DNA of 64,000 nt from Burkholderia cepacia (GCF_001039005.1 NZ_LDWR01000096.1:1-64000); one strand, 5' to 3'; positions 54,013-63,630 are shown, numbered from the stretch's first letter. Made by a program: numbers and translations. Notes: generated from the letters alone by a model not told the origin.

Positions 54013-55244
54013 GCGCTCCGGGACGCAAGCGCCGTGCGGCGCACGACGACGAACAGCACCGCGAGCAGCACGAGCGGCCCGATCTGCGGCAGCTTCATCA
54101 GCCGGTTCAGCATTTCGAAGATCGGCAGCAGCCACGCGAGCAGGAGAATGCCCTGGTCGCCGGGCAACCAGCCTTCGTCCAGACCGTAGGCGAGCAGGCA
54201 GAAGATCGCGATGCCGAGCCACGTCAGTTCGTAGTTCCACAGATACGGCGTCGTCAGCAGCGTGGCGACCGCCAGCACCGCGCCGCGCAGGCGCATGTCG
54301 CGTGTGCGGCGCCACACGTCGACGGCGGCCGTCAGCGCGAGCACGGCGATCGCCGCTTGCGCGGCCAGCGCGATCGCGACCGGCGCGCCCGCGAGCCGCA
54401 ACGCGGCGAACGGCGTCGGCGATGCGAGCCAGTACGACGCGAGCATGAAATGCTGGTCGCGTACCGTCGACATCGCATGGCTCAACCCGTGCAGTGCGGC
54501 GGGGCCGGCCAGCGCGACGCCGGCCGCCGCGAACAGCATCGCGCTGATGGCCGCCGCCGCGAAGGTGCGCCACGCACGCGCCGCGATCAGCACGAACGGG
54601 AACACCACGGCCAGTTGCGGCTTGATCGCGAGTAGTCCGATCAATACGCCGGCCAGGATCGGGCGCTTGCCGAGCAGATGCAGCGCGAGTGCCGCGAGGC
54701 CGGCGGTCAGGATGCTGTTCTGGCCGAACAGCGCGGACATGCACACCGCCGAATACCCGAGCACGACGAGCGCCGCCGCGCGCGGCACGGGAAGATGCGC
54801 GCGCAATCCCGACAACCGCGAGACGGCGAACGCGTAGCATAAAAGGCTGCCCGCGAAAAAGAGGAAATATGCGGGCAGGAAAGGCACGAGGGCAACCGGA
54901 GCGATGAACAGCAACATCGTCGGCGGATAGAGCCAGGGAAGCGGCCGGTGCTGCAGATACGCACCGAAGTGCGCGAACTCGGCCTGCAAGAATGACGAAG
55001 GGTCGTAGGCCGATGCCGCATGGCCTTGCAACACGAGATGCGATGCGGTCCAGAAGACCGAGAAGTCGATGCCGGGGCGAGCGGTGGCGTTCGATGTGAA
55101 GCCGTCGGTCACGATGCCCCAGACGATCAGCAACGACGCGAAGAGCATCAGCATGATGCAGCTGTACGGAATGATCCGGTCTGCTGTCAGCCATTGAGCC
55201 CGGTGTATGGCGCGATCGCGCGTCCCACGATTGGCTGTGTGCAT
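54009..55244 (-). CDS. GT87/DUF2029 family membrane glycosyltransferase-like protein
   Basis: This 411-residue paralogue of the next gene carries the same marks: IDFSVFWTASHLVLQGHAAS, LPWLYPPTMLLFIAPVAL, LFGQNSILTAGLAALALHL, LLAIKPQLAVVFPFVL and YLWNYELTWLG. About ten membrane helices. It is the first gene of the leftward glycan-modification operon (two GT87, GT2, GtrA). Two paralogues suggest two successive sugar additions. Confidence 0.85.
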   Translation of the reverse strand: MHTANRGTRDRAIHRAQWLTADRIIPYSCIMLMLFASLLIVWGIVTDGFTSNATARPGIDFSVFWTASHLVLQGHAASAYDPSSFLQAEFAHFGAYLQHRPLPWLYPPTMLLFIAPVALVPFLPAYFLFFAGSLLCYAFAVSRLSGLRAHLPVPRAAALVVLGYSAVCMSALFGQNSILTAGLAALALHLLGKRPILAGVLIGLLAIKPQLAVVFPFVLIAARAWRTFAAAAISAMLFAAAGVALAGPAALHGLSHAMSTVRDQHFMLASYWLASPTPFAALRLAGAPVAIALAAQAAIAVLALTAAVDVWRRTRDMRLRGAVLAVATLLTTPYLWNYELTWLGIAIFCLLAYGLDEGWLPGDQGILLLAWLLPIFEMLNRLMKLPQIGPLVLLAVLFVVVRRTALASRSA

Positions 55245-56295
55245 GATGCCCCGTATTTGGTTGAGGCCGCTTGGTCTGTCGCAGCCGTTTCATGTTGTCT
55301 TGCGTCCGGATCGAATCGCTCTGAATGGCGTTGTCCGGTGAATGCATTGTTGGAGAAAAAATCGCATGACGCAAACCACGCACGGAAACCCGGAATGTCG
55401 ATTCGCCGGTGAGTCGCGTGAAAACCGCGTTTTCAGGTATGAGAAATCGACGCGACCGGAATTAATGTATCCGGTGTGAAACATTTGCCGATTTTCACCG
55501 GTGCGGCACGCCGCCGATCCCGCGAAACACGACCGCCTTCACGCGTTCGGGAAAGTCCCGAGAAATTTTTTTGGACCCTTTGCGCAGCGCGGCGACGCGT
55601 ATCCCGGCGTGCCGCGTTCGCCGGAACGCGTATATCAAATCTGAAACATTTTCCGTGTCGCGTCACCGGCCGGGGAGCGCGGCGATCGCCGCAACCCTTG
55701 ATGGGCCTTGATTTCGCTCGAGATGGTCCGCTCTTTGCGTAAGCGTTGGCACGGCAGTCGACGATGTGATGACCGGGCGGTTCTGAAACAAGACAGACGG
55801 AACCGACTCGACAATCACCAGCGGAAAGGAAGGCCGGAGCGCGTCGGGGAAACACGCAGCTCCAGGTCGAAGCACCGCAAGAACCTTCGTCGATAGGCCA
55901 ATGAGACCCGGTATCGTCAGGGCAATAAAAATCGGCATGGCAGCACACGGGGTATAAAAATGAAAGACCACAGCACATCGCGGCTCGCAGACCGCGACAA
56001 AATCGATCTGCAGCATCGCCGGGAGTTTGTCTCCCGTTCAATTGAATTCCGCGCATCGAACGGCAATGACGCCGTTCCGGTCGATCGGCTCGCCGGCTTC
56101 ATCCGGCTGATCGAACCGGTTGCGCATCTCCTGCGTTTCCTCTCGCTGAAATCCGTTCGCACGGACAGGTGCGCGCATCCCTGTCTTCGCAGCTGAGCGT
56201 CGCGCTCCGATTTTCTTGTAGTGCCGGTGGTGCCCCCGTCCCCGACGTCGTGCCAGACGAAGGGAATTTAATAGCAGTCCGAAAGGAGATTACTC
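55245..56295. promoter_or_regulatory. 1-kb divergent control region, glycan operon / Flp pilus operon
   Basis: No convincing gene: a 78-codon frame at 55960 lacks a recognisable product. The region must hold promoters in both directions and probably a long leader for the flp operon; the first pilin has AAAGGAG before its ATG. No CepR box or sigma-54 site could be confirmed by eye. Confidence 0.5.
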
Positions 56296-56487
56296 ATGTC
56301 GAGAGTCATCGAAAAGATCGCGTGGTTCATCCAGGATCAGGAAGGTGTGACGGCCATCGAATACGGCCTGATCGCCGCACTGATCGCGATCGGAATCGTC
56401 GTCGCGTTGACGACGATCGGTACGGATCTCAAGACCGTGTTCAGCACGGTTGCGGCTGATCTGGACTCAGTAGTAGCAGGCATCTGA
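56296..56487 (+). CDS. flp1: Flp/Fap pilin, copy 1
   Basis: This 63-residue type IVb pilin has a short basic leader (MSRVIEKIAWFIQDQEG) cleaved before VTAIEYGLIAALIAIG, with Glu5 and Tyr6 of the mature protein in the Flp motif, and an amphipathic tail (LKTVFSTVAADLDSVVAGI). Pilin is made as a membrane prepilin, cut by the A24 peptidase encoded downstream, and assembled into bundled adhesive pili. AAAGGAG precedes the ATG. Confidence 0.95.
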   Translation: MSRVIEKIAWFIQDQEGVTAIEYGLIAALIAIGIVVALTTIGTDLKTVFSTVAADLDSVVAGI

Positions 56488-56627
56488 TGGGCGGCACGAC
56501 GAGCGACTCATCCGAATCGTTCGTCGCCACCATACGGCATCAACAACACGTCTCGACGTATCGATGCACGGTCAACCGACCAGCCGGCACGCGAGCGCTT
56601 TGAGCGTCACCACACAAGGAGATCATC

Positions 56628-56819
56628 ATGTCCAAGTTCATTCAACAAGCCAGCCGTTTCGTCCGCGATGAAGACGGCGTGACCGCCATCGAATACGGCC
56701 TGATCGCCGCACTGATCGCAGTCGGCATCATCCTCGCGCTGTCGACCATCGGGAAGGACCTCAAGACCGTGTTCAGCACGATCGCGGCCGACCTGGATTC
56801 GGCGGTGGCAGGCATCTGA
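56628..56819 (+). CDS. flp2: Flp/Fap pilin, copy 2
   Basis: This 63-residue pilin is nearly a duplicate of copy 1: GVTAIEYGLIAALIAVGIIL core and LKTVFSTIAADLDSAVAGI end. It follows copy 1 after 140 bases and has its own ribosome site (AAGGAG). Recent tandem duplication is the likely origin. Confidence 0.95.
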   Translation: MSKFIQQASRFVRDEDGVTAIEYGLIAALIAVGIILALSTIGKDLKTVFSTIAADLDSAVAGI

Positions 56820-56899
56820 TGGACCGTACCGCGGACGGCTCGGCTGGTGCAGCGCTCGAGCCGTCCCGGTCTTCCGATCAACCGGAACCGGAGATCATC

Positions 56900-57106
56900 A
56901 TGCGGACCCGAGTGCGTGTCGTCAGCCGCTGGATCGGCGACGAGCAAGGCGTGACGTCGATCGAGTATGCGTTGCTCGCGGCGATGTTTGCCGTCGCCGT
57001 GCTGGGCAGTGTCGTCACGCTGAAAGGCTCGCTTGGCAATGCGTATGAGGCGATCGCGGCGGCCGTGACGCTTGCCGTGACCACCGCGATGGCGCTGGTT
57101 TCCTGA
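56900..57106 (+). CDS. Flp-type pilin, divergent copy 3
   Basis: This 68-residue pilin has a longer basic leader (MRTRVRVVSRWIGDEQG) and the variant core VTSIEYALLAAMFAVAVLG. Its tail is Ala/Thr-rich (AIAAAVTLAVTTAMALVS) and lacks the DLDS motif of copies 1 and 2. The Glu5 signature is retained. It may be a minor pilin rather than the main subunit. Confidence 0.88.
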   Translation: MRTRVRVVSRWIGDEQGVTSIEYALLAAMFAVAVLGSVVTLKGSLGNAYEAIAAAVTLAVTTAMALVS

Positions 57107-57135
57107 TTCACCGAATTCGATCCGCGAGGTTCGCC

Positions 57136-57675
57136 ATGTTACCTGTTGCGCCGCCTTACCCGGTTCCGTTGTGCGTGACGCTGCTCGCGGTCGCCGCGGC
57201 CAGCACGGACATCGCGACCCGACGCATCCCGAATCGCCTCGTCGCGCTCGGACTCGGCGGCGCGCTGATCGCCCAGTGCATGTTGCACGGCGTCCTGGCT
57301 GGCGCACTCGGATGGCTCGCCGGCGCCGCGACCGGCTTCGGCCTGCTGCTGCCGTTCTACCTGTTGCGCGGCATGGCGGCCGGCGACGTGAAGCTGATGC
57401 TCGCGATCGGTGCGTGGGTCGGCGCGGAAATGACGTTTTACATCGTGCTGGCGACCTTCATCGCCGGCGGGATCGGCGGCATCGCGTTCGCGCTGTTGCG
57501 CGGCCGGATGCGCCAGATGTGGGCGAACGTCCGCGCGCTGATCGCGCGGCGCTCGCAGGGGGCGCGCACGGATGCCGCCGACGGCCCCGTGGAAATCGCC
57601 TCGGTCGGCACGCTGCCGTACGGCGTGGCGATCGCGGCCGGCACGCTGGGCATGCTGTTCGCGTCGTGCGCATAA
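57136..57675 (+). CDS. cpaA: A24 prepilin peptidase (TadV/CpaA)
   Basis: This 179-residue membrane aspartyl protease has about five helices. Its catalytic pair is Asp25 (AASTDIATRRIPN) and Asp84 in the GxGD-type motif GMAAGDVKLMLAIG. It lacks the N-terminal methylase domain of PilD, as expected for Tad-type peptidases. It cleaves the Flp prepilins encoded immediately upstream. The last 40 residues form a basic loop and final helix. Confidence 0.94.
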   Translation: MLPVAPPYPVPLCVTLLAVAAASTDIATRRIPNRLVALGLGGALIAQCMLHGVLAGALGWLAGAATGFGLLLPFYLLRGMAAGDVKLMLAIGAWVGAEMTFYIVLATFIAGGIGGIAFALLRGRMRQMWANVRALIARRSQGARTDAADGPVEIASVGTLPYGVAIAAGTLGMLFASCA

Positions 57676-57707
57676 CGCGACGAACCCGCATAGAGGACGG
57701 AACGACC

Positions 57708-59108
57708 ATGAACACGAACCACACCGAACCGAGACGCGACGCGCAGGTGGCCCACCTGCCCGATCCGCTGCCGTCGCGGGAGGCCAATACGAAGCTGGGC
57801 ACGCAGCTGCCGGCGGCGCCGCGCACGCTCGCGGAAACCGGGCTGAGCACGACCTTCGTCGCGGGCCTCGTGCTGAAGTCGACGCTGATGCTCGGCCGCC
57901 CGTCGTACGGCGACCTGGTCGAGCGGCACTGCCTGCCGCTCGCGGTGCTCGACGACGTCTTCGCTTTCCTGGTGCGCGAGCATCTCGTCGAGCTCACCCA
58001 TCGCGGCGCGACCGATCTCGACGTGACGTTCCGCCTGACCGATGCGGGCCGCGTGCTCGCGCTCGAGGAACGCGCGCGCAGCGGCTACAGCGGGCCGGCG
58101 CCGGTGACGCTCGACGCGTATCTCGCCAGCGTGAGCGCCCATTCGGTGCACAAGCTACACATCGTCCAGGAAGACGTGTGGTCGGCGTTCGAAGGCATCG
58201 TGATCGACACGTCGGTGCTCGATGCGGCGGCCGCGGCGCTGAACGCGGGCCGTCCGCTGCTGATCTACGGCCCGGCCGGCAGCGGCAAGACCTTTCTCGC
58301 CGAGCGGCTCGGTTCGCTGATGCACGGCCGCGTGCCGGTGCCGCATGCGATCTGCGCGGCCGGCGAAGTGATCCAGATCTACGACCCGCTCGTGCACGTC
58401 GACGTGGCGTCGCCACCGGGCAGCCAGTCGGTCGATCGCCGCTGGCGCCTGTGCAAGCGGCCGGTCGTGATGTCCGGCGGCGAACTGACGCTCGACGAGC
58501 TCGACCTGCGCCGCGACGAAGCCGCCGGTTTCTACCAGGCGCCGCCGCACATGAAGGCGAACATGGGCATGTACATCGTCGACGATCTCGGCCGCCAGCG
58601 CGTCGAGCCGCGCGACCTGCTCAATCGCTGGCTGCGCCCGCTCGATCGCGGCGTCGATTTCCTGACGCTCGAATCCGGCAACCGCTTCGTGCTGCCGTTC
58701 GACGTGTGGCCGGTGTTCTCGAGCAACCTCGCGCCGGACCAGTTCTGCGACGACGCGTTCCTGCGCCGCCTCGGCTCGAAGCTGCACGTCGGTGCGCTGT
58801 CGATCGACGCCTACCGCGCCGTGTACGACGCGGCCTGCGCATCGCTCGGTCTCGTATCGGCGAACGATGCGTTCGACTACCTGCTGCACCGGCTGCACCT
58901 GCCGACCGGCAAGGCATTTCTCGCGTGCTTTCCGGCGGACCTGCTGCGCCTCGTGGCCGCCGGCGCGCGTTACCGCGGCGGTCCGCTCGAGGTGACGCAC
59001 GACGCGCTGTACGACGCGTGGGCCAGCTATTTCGGCGCGGCGCCCGAACGGGACGTCAGCCATCCGCCGCCCGTCGAGCGAGGCGGACGTACGTTCATCA
59101 CCGGTTGA
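57708..59108 (+). CDS. MoxR-like AAA ATPase of the tad locus
   Basis: This 466-residue protein has an N-terminal winged-helix-like part (TFVAGLVLKSTLMLGRPSYG, LVELTHRGATDLDVTFRLTD) and an ATPase module: Walker A YGPAGSGKTFLAERL, Walker B GMYIVDDLGRQ, and PFDVWPVFSSNLAPDQF as sensor region. It is not the pilus motor (TadA/CpaF), which is not in the window. A regulatory ATPase of this kind between cpaA and cpaB is unusual compared with the standard tad order. GAGG precedes the ATG at 57708. Confidence 0.85.
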   Translation: MNTNHTEPRRDAQVAHLPDPLPSREANTKLGTQLPAAPRTLAETGLSTTFVAGLVLKSTLMLGRPSYGDLVERHCLPLAVLDDVFAFLVREHLVELTHRGATDLDVTFRLTDAGRVLALEERARSGYSGPAPVTLDAYLASVSAHSVHKLHIVQEDVWSAFEGIVIDTSVLDAAAAALNAGRPLLIYGPAGSGKTFLAERLGSLMHGRVPVPHAICAAGEVIQIYDPLVHVDVASPPGSQSVDRRWRLCKRPVVMSGGELTLDELDLRRDEAAGFYQAPPHMKANMGMYIVDDLGRQRVEPRDLLNRWLRPLDRGVDFLTLESGNRFVLPFDVWPVFSSNLAPDQFCDDAFLRRLGSKLHVGALSIDAYRAVYDAACASLGLVSANDAFDYLLHRLHLPTGKAFLACFPADLLRLVAAGARYRGGPLEVTHDALYDAWASYFGAAPERDVSHPPPVERGGRTFITG

Positions 59109-59143
59109 GCCGTTTCTTTCACGATTCGTCGAGGAGCATTGCC

Positions 59144-59983
59144 ATGAAAAACAGTCGAGCGCTGATGATGCTGGTCGTCGCGATGGTCGCGGGTCTTGCC
59201 GCGGTCGTGTTCGCGTCTCACTGGCTGGTACAGACATCCACGAGTTCGGTCACGCCGGTCGCGGTGGCCACCACCGACCTGAACCTGGGCGAACCGCTCG
59301 GGCCGAACCAGATTCACATGGTCAGCTGGCCGTCGAGCAGTGTGCCGACCGGCGCGTTCACCGATACGAAAGGGCTCGAAGGTCGGGTCGTGCGCACCAG
59401 CCTGTCGCGCGGCGAGCCGGTGATCGAAGCGAAGCTCGCACCGGTCGGCACGAAGGGCGGGCTGTCCGCGGTAATCGCCGACGGCAGCCGCGCGATCACG
59501 GTGCGTGTCAACGACGTGGTCGGCGTCGCGGGTTTCGCGCTGCCGGGCAACTACGTCGACGTGATCGTCAACACGCAGGAACAGCAGGGCAAGACCGACG
59601 GGCAGAGCATCTCCAAGATCGTGCTCGAACACATCCTCGTGCTCGCCGTCGCGCAGCAGGTCAGCCGCGACGACACCGCGCCGAAGGTGGTCAACGCGGT
59701 GACGCTGGAAGTCACGCCCGACCAGGCCGAACGGCTCGACCTCGCACGCAGCGTCGGCACGCTGTCGCTCGTGCTGCGCAACCAGGTCGACCAGAAGACG
59801 CTGAACACCGGCGGTGCGACCAAGGTGACGCTGCTCGGCAAGGAACCCGTGCCCGAAGCGCCGCCGGCTCCCGTACACGTTCGGACGGTGCGCGTGCACG
59901 TCGCGTCGCACGCGGCGCCGGAAGCGCGGCGCGACTGCGTCGGCGTGCTGACGGGCGTGAAGGGCAGCGTCGAATGTTTCTGA
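59144..59983 (+). CDS. cpaB: Flp pilus assembly protein CpaB/RcpC
   Basis: This 279-residue protein has an N-terminal membrane anchor (ALMMLVVAMVAGLAAVVFASHWLV), an SAF-like domain (VAVATTDLNLGEPLGPNQIHMVSW, GLEGRVVRTSLSRGEPVIEAKL) and the RcpC segment SRAITVRVNDVVGVAGFALPGNYVDVIVNT. It acts in the periplasm with the secretin. GAGGAG before the ATG. It is followed by the secretin gene after about 100 bases. Confidence 0.94.
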   Translation: MKNSRALMMLVVAMVAGLAAVVFASHWLVQTSTSSVTPVAVATTDLNLGEPLGPNQIHMVSWPSSSVPTGAFTDTKGLEGRVVRTSLSRGEPVIEAKLAPVGTKGGLSAVIADGSRAITVRVNDVVGVAGFALPGNYVDVIVNTQEQQGKTDGQSISKIVLEHILVLAVAQQVSRDDTAPKVVNAVTLEVTPDQAERLDLARSVGTLSLVLRNQVDQKTLNTGGATKVTLLGKEPVPEAPPAPVHVRTVRVHVASHAAPEARRDCVGVLTGVKGSVECF

Positions 59984-60087
59984 AGCAGATCAACACATCC
60001 AGATAAACAGATTGGCCGTCAGCGAAGCACGGCGGCCTGGGAAGTCGACAACCGGCACGGCGCCGGTCTCTCGGGGGATCAGACGAA

Positions 60088-62016
60088 ATGAAGATCAAAC
60101 CGCAATGCACAGGTACCGGCCCACTGCGGACGCGCGTCGCACGGGGCACGATGATGGCCGCGATCCTCTGTTCAGGATGGCTGACCGTTTATGGCGCACT
60201 GGCCCAGGAAGGCATCGAAACGGGCGTGCTGACGAAGGGCGGCGCCAGCGCGCCGGCCGCGATCGGCAAGGGTCCGGTACAGATGACGATCAGCATGGCG
60301 CCGGCAGCGGCCGCCGCACCCGCCGCGTCGTCCGGGCCGCTGCACGGGCCGAACTGCGTCGGCGCGGTGCGCGAATCGACCAGCGTCAGCGTGCCGCTCG
60401 GCAAGTCGCTGCTGGTGCCGATGCCGGAGCCGGTCCGCAATCGGACGATCGGCAACCCGGCCGTCGCGCAGGCAACGATGGTGTCGCCGCAGACGCTGTA
60501 CATCCTCGGGCTGTCGGTCGGCACGACCAACATGATCGTGCAGGGCAGGAGCGGTGCATGCCGCGTGATCGATGTAGCGGTCGGCGCGGATGCCGGCGGG
60601 CTGCAGGCATCGCTGCAGCAGCTGATGCCGAGTGAACGCGATATCCGCGTGACGACCGCGGCCGGCACGATCGTGCTGTCGGGCACCGTGTCGAGCTCGC
60701 AGGCCGCGCAGCAGGCCGTGCAGATCGCACGTGCCTACGGCGACAGCGCCGGCGACCCCGCCGCGGGCGCCAAGCAGGGCAGCGGCGTGCTGAACATGCT
60801 GAGCGTCACGTCGCCGCAGCAGGTGATGCTCGAAGTGAAGGTGGCCGAGGTGTCGAAGACGCTGATCAACCAGATGGGCAGCGCGCTCAACATCCAGGGC
60901 GGGTTCGGTTCGTGGAGCGGCGCGCTGGTCAGCAACCTGCTCGCGGGCGTCTCCAGCGCGGTCGCCTTCAGCAAGGCGAACAACAAGCCGTTCAACATCG
61001 CGGCCGATGCGCAGAACACCGACAACCTCGTCAAGATCCTCGCGGAGCCGAATCTCGTGACGATCAGCGGCCAGGAAGCCACGTTCCTCGCCGGCGGCAA
61101 GATCTTCATTCCGATCCCGCAAAGCAGCGGCAACGGCATCTCGTCGATCACGCTGCAGGAAGAGGAGTTCGGCGTCGCGCTGAAGTTCACGCCGACCGTG
61201 CTGGCGAACGGCCGGATCAGCCTGAAGGTCGCACCGGAAGTGTCGGAACTGTCGCAGACGGGCGTCACGCTGAGTGCGTCCAACATCGGCGGCACGTCGA
61301 TCCTGCCGCTGATCACGACGCGGCGTGCGTCGACGACGGTCCAGATGAGCGACGGCGAATCGTTCGCGATCGGCGGGCTGATCAAGGACAACGGGACCGG
61401 CTCGCTGAAGGCGATCCCGGGTGTCGGCGAAGTGCCCGTGCTCGGCGCGCTGTTCCGCAGCACGTCGTTCCAGCAGGACCGCACCGAGCTGATCTTCCTG
61501 ATCACGCCGCACCTGGTGAAGCCGCTGCAGACCGCGGACGTGCCGCTGCCGACCGACAGCTTCTCGAAGCCGAACGAAGCCGACGTGTATGCGACGGGCA
61601 ACATGGAAGGCCGCGGCGGGGTCCGCCGGCCGGGCACGCAACCCGCGAACGGCGCAGCAGCAGCACCGCAAGCACCGGCCCAGGCACCGGCCCAGGCACC
61701 AGCACCGCAATCGGAAGCGCCCGCTGGGGCGGCTGCCGCGCTGCCCGCACCGCGCGCGCCGCAAGGCACGGACGCACAGCCGCCGGTGCCGGCCGAGCCG
61801 CACAAGACGCCCGCGCCGGTGGCGGCCACCGCGCCGCAGCCCGACACGGCCAACGCGGCCCGTATCGCGCACATCGAAGCCGCCGCCGCGCGCCTCGCGG
61901 CGGCCGGCCCCGACACGCCGGCCCGGCCGGCGGCGCGACCCACGCACCGGATACCGGCGGCTCCACACGCGCAAATCGCACGTGCGAGCGCGGAACCCGA
62001 ATCCACCGATCGTTGA
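60088..62016 (+). CDS. cpaC: Flp pilus secretin CpaC/RcpA
   Basis: This 642-residue outer-membrane secretin has a signal peptide (to about residue 40), an N-terminal pilus-secretin domain (TSVSVPLGKSLLVPMPEPVR, LYILGLSVGTTNMIV), a BON-like module (RDIRVTTAAGTIVLSGTVSS) and the secretin core (MLEVKVAEVSKTLINQMGSAL; LAEPNLVTISGQEATFLAGG; FLITPHLVKPLQ). The last 120 residues are an Ala/Pro/Gln-rich tail (APAQAPAQAPAPQ repeats) not needed in other secretins; it may be a flexible linker or an expanded repeat. Confidence 0.94.
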   Translation: MKIKPQCTGTGPLRTRVARGTMMAAILCSGWLTVYGALAQEGIETGVLTKGGASAPAAIGKGPVQMTISMAPAAAAAPAASSGPLHGPNCVGAVRESTSVSVPLGKSLLVPMPEPVRNRTIGNPAVAQATMVSPQTLYILGLSVGTTNMIVQGRSGACRVIDVAVGADAGGLQASLQQLMPSERDIRVTTAAGTIVLSGTVSSSQAAQQAVQIARAYGDSAGDPAAGAKQGSGVLNMLSVTSPQQVMLEVKVAEVSKTLINQMGSALNIQGGFGSWSGALVSNLLAGVSSAVAFSKANNKPFNIAADAQNTDNLVKILAEPNLVTISGQEATFLAGGKIFIPIPQSSGNGISSITLQEEEFGVALKFTPTVLANGRISLKVAPEVSELSQTGVTLSASNIGGTSILPLITTRRASTTVQMSDGESFAIGGLIKDNGTGSLKAIPGVGEVPVLGALFRSTSFQQDRTELIFLITPHLVKPLQTADVPLPTDSFSKPNEADVYATGNMEGRGGVRRPGTQPANGAAAAPQAPAQAPAQAPAPQSEAPAGAAAALPAPRAPQGTDAQPPVPAEPHKTPAPVAATAPQPDTANAARIAHIEAAAARLAAAGPDTPARPAARPTHRIPAAPHAQIARASAEPESTDR

Positions 62017-62036
62017 ACCCATCCAAGGGGACGTTC

Positions 62037-62333
62037 ATGAAATCCGCCTACCTCGTATTCGTGCGCCGCGCGGCGCTCGCCGTACCGCTCGCCTTCGCGC
62101 TTGCCGGCTGCATGTCGTCGACGCCGGTGTGGGACACCCGCTTCGGCGAATCGGTCCGCGCCGTGATGCAGGCCCAGATCATCGATCCGCATGCCGCCGA
62201 ACACGCGACAGCGCCGGCGGTGGTCAACGGCGGCGCCGCCACGGCCGCGCTCGACAACTACGACAAGTCGTTCAAGCAGGTCGATCCGCCCACCAATGCC
62301 TTCGTGATCGGCATCGGCAAGGCCAGCCAGTAA
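62037..62333 (+). CDS. Small tad-locus lipoprotein (CpaD/TadX-like)
   Basis: This 98-residue protein has a lipobox LAGC (Cys about 24; MKSAYLVFVRRAALAVPLAF start) and a short mature part (STPVWDTRFGESVRAVMQAQ, TAALDNYDKSFKQVDPP). Its place, between the secretin and TadG-like genes, is that of pilus-assembly lipoproteins that help insert the secretin. The DTRFGESVR and YDKSF segments recur in such Burkholderia and Ralstonia proteins, as recalled. Confidence 0.82.
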   Translation: MKSAYLVFVRRAALAVPLAFALAGCMSSTPVWDTRFGESVRAVMQAQIIDPHAAEHATAPAVVNGGAATAALDNYDKSFKQVDPPTNAFVIGIGKASQ

Positions 62334-62358
62334 CGACGGCACGCTCAGGGAGAACGCC

Positions 62359-63630
62359 ATGTCCAGCGCAACTCGCTATCCGAAAGTCACCCGTCGCGGC
62401 CTGCATCGCCAGCGCGGCGCCGTCGCGATCATCGTCGGTCTCGCGCTGGCGGTGATGATCGGGTTCGTCGGCCTTGCGCTGGACCTCGGCAAGCTGTACG
62501 TCACGCGCAGCGAACTGCAGAACAGCGCCGATGCGTGCGCGCTGTCGGCTGCGCGTGACCTGACCTCGGCGATCAGCCTGTCCGTCGCCGAAGCGGACGG
62601 CATCGCCGCGGGGCATCTCAACTTCGTGTTCTTCCAGAACAAGTCGGTGCAGATGCTGACGAATGCGAACGTCACGTTCAGCGATTCGCTGACCGATCCG
62701 TTCCTGCCGAAGAATTCCGTCACGACGCCGGCGAACATGAAGTACGTGCAATGCACCGCGACGCTGAGCAACATCGCGCACTGGTTCATCGAGGTGCTGA
62801 ACGTGCTGCCGGGCACCAAGCTCGCGAACGCGGCGGAAGTGTCGGCGAGTGCGATCGCGACGGTCGGCGGCGGGCAGACGACCTGCGCGATTCCGGTGTT
62901 CGTGTGCCGTGCGACGGGCGCGCCGTCCTACAAGGTCGGCGACTGGATTTCGTCGCTGTCCGGCTCGTCGACGACCTACGGGCCCGGCAACTTCGGCTGG
63001 GCGGCGCTCGACGGCTCGACGAACGAGCCGACCATCGCGAGCGAGCTGTCGGGCAACACCTGCAATATCACGAGCCCGCCCGATCTCGGCAGCACGGGCC
63101 TGAAGTCGGCGTCGCTGCGTGCCTGGAATACACGCTTCGGCATCTACACCAATGGCTCGAACGGCTCGAGCGGCCAGCCCGACTTCACCGGCTATGCGTA
63201 TGTCGGCCCGAACTACGGGCCGCCCGGAACGGCGGGCATCAAGGGCGACGCGTACACGCAGTTCGTGACCGACCGCACGACCTTCAAGCCTTACCAGGGC
63301 GACGGCGCGCCGCCGGCGGGCAGCGGGATCGCCACCAACGGCACCGTGACGGCGAGCAACTACCAGACCTCCGGCGGCGACCGCCGCGTTGCGCTCGCGC
63401 CGGAAGGCGACTGCTCGACGCTGAACGGCAACAGCGGCAAGGTGCACGTCACGCAGTGGGACTGCGTGCTGATGCTTGATCCGGTTCCGTTCAGCCCTGG
63501 CAAAGGCGGGATCGTCGCACACCTCGAATACCTCGGTTCGTCGACATCCGGCAACAATCCGTGCGCGACGCACGGCTTGCCCGGCGACGGCAGCGCGTCC
63601 GGGGTCCAGGTGCCGATGCTCGTTCAATAG
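62359..63630 (+). CDS. TadG-like Flp pilus assembly protein
   Basis: This 423-residue protein has a basic leader then a TadE/G-type hydrophobic helix (RGAVAIIVGLALAVMIGFVG, LALDLGKLYVTRSELQNSAD, residues 20-55). The GxxAxxxG then ALDLG..Y pattern is the Flp-assembly N-terminal motif. The rest is a periplasmic domain with several cysteines and Gly/Ser/Thr-rich loops (NGSNGSSGQPDFTGYAYVGP). It is shorter than VWA-containing TadG and has no MIDAS motif. It is a putative pseudopilin-like or minor component. Confidence 0.85.
   Translation: MSSATRYPKVTRRGLHRQRGAVAIIVGLALAVMIGFVGLALDLGKLYVTRSELQNSADACALSAARDLTSAISLSVAEADGIAAGHLNFVFFQNKSVQMLTNANVTFSDSLTDPFLPKNSVTTPANMKYVQCTATLSNIAHWFIEVLNVLPGTKLANAAEVSASAIATVGGGQTTCAIPVFVCRATGAPSYKVGDWISSLSGSSTTYGPGNFGWAALDGSTNEPTIASELSGNTCNITSPPDLGSTGLKSASLRAWNTRFGIYTNGSNGSSGQPDFTGYAYVGPNYGPPGTAGIKGDAYTQFVTDRTTFKPYQGDGAPPAGSGIATNGTVTASNYQTSGGDRRVALAPEGDCSTLNGNSGKVHVTQWDCVLMLDPVPFSPGKGGIVAHLEYLGSSTSGNNPCATHGLPGDGSASGVQVPMLVQ

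Noticed and set aside
55960-56196. 78-codon open frame upstream of the pilins
   Set aside because: No ribosome site of quality, no domain, and composition like non-coding DNA; left out.
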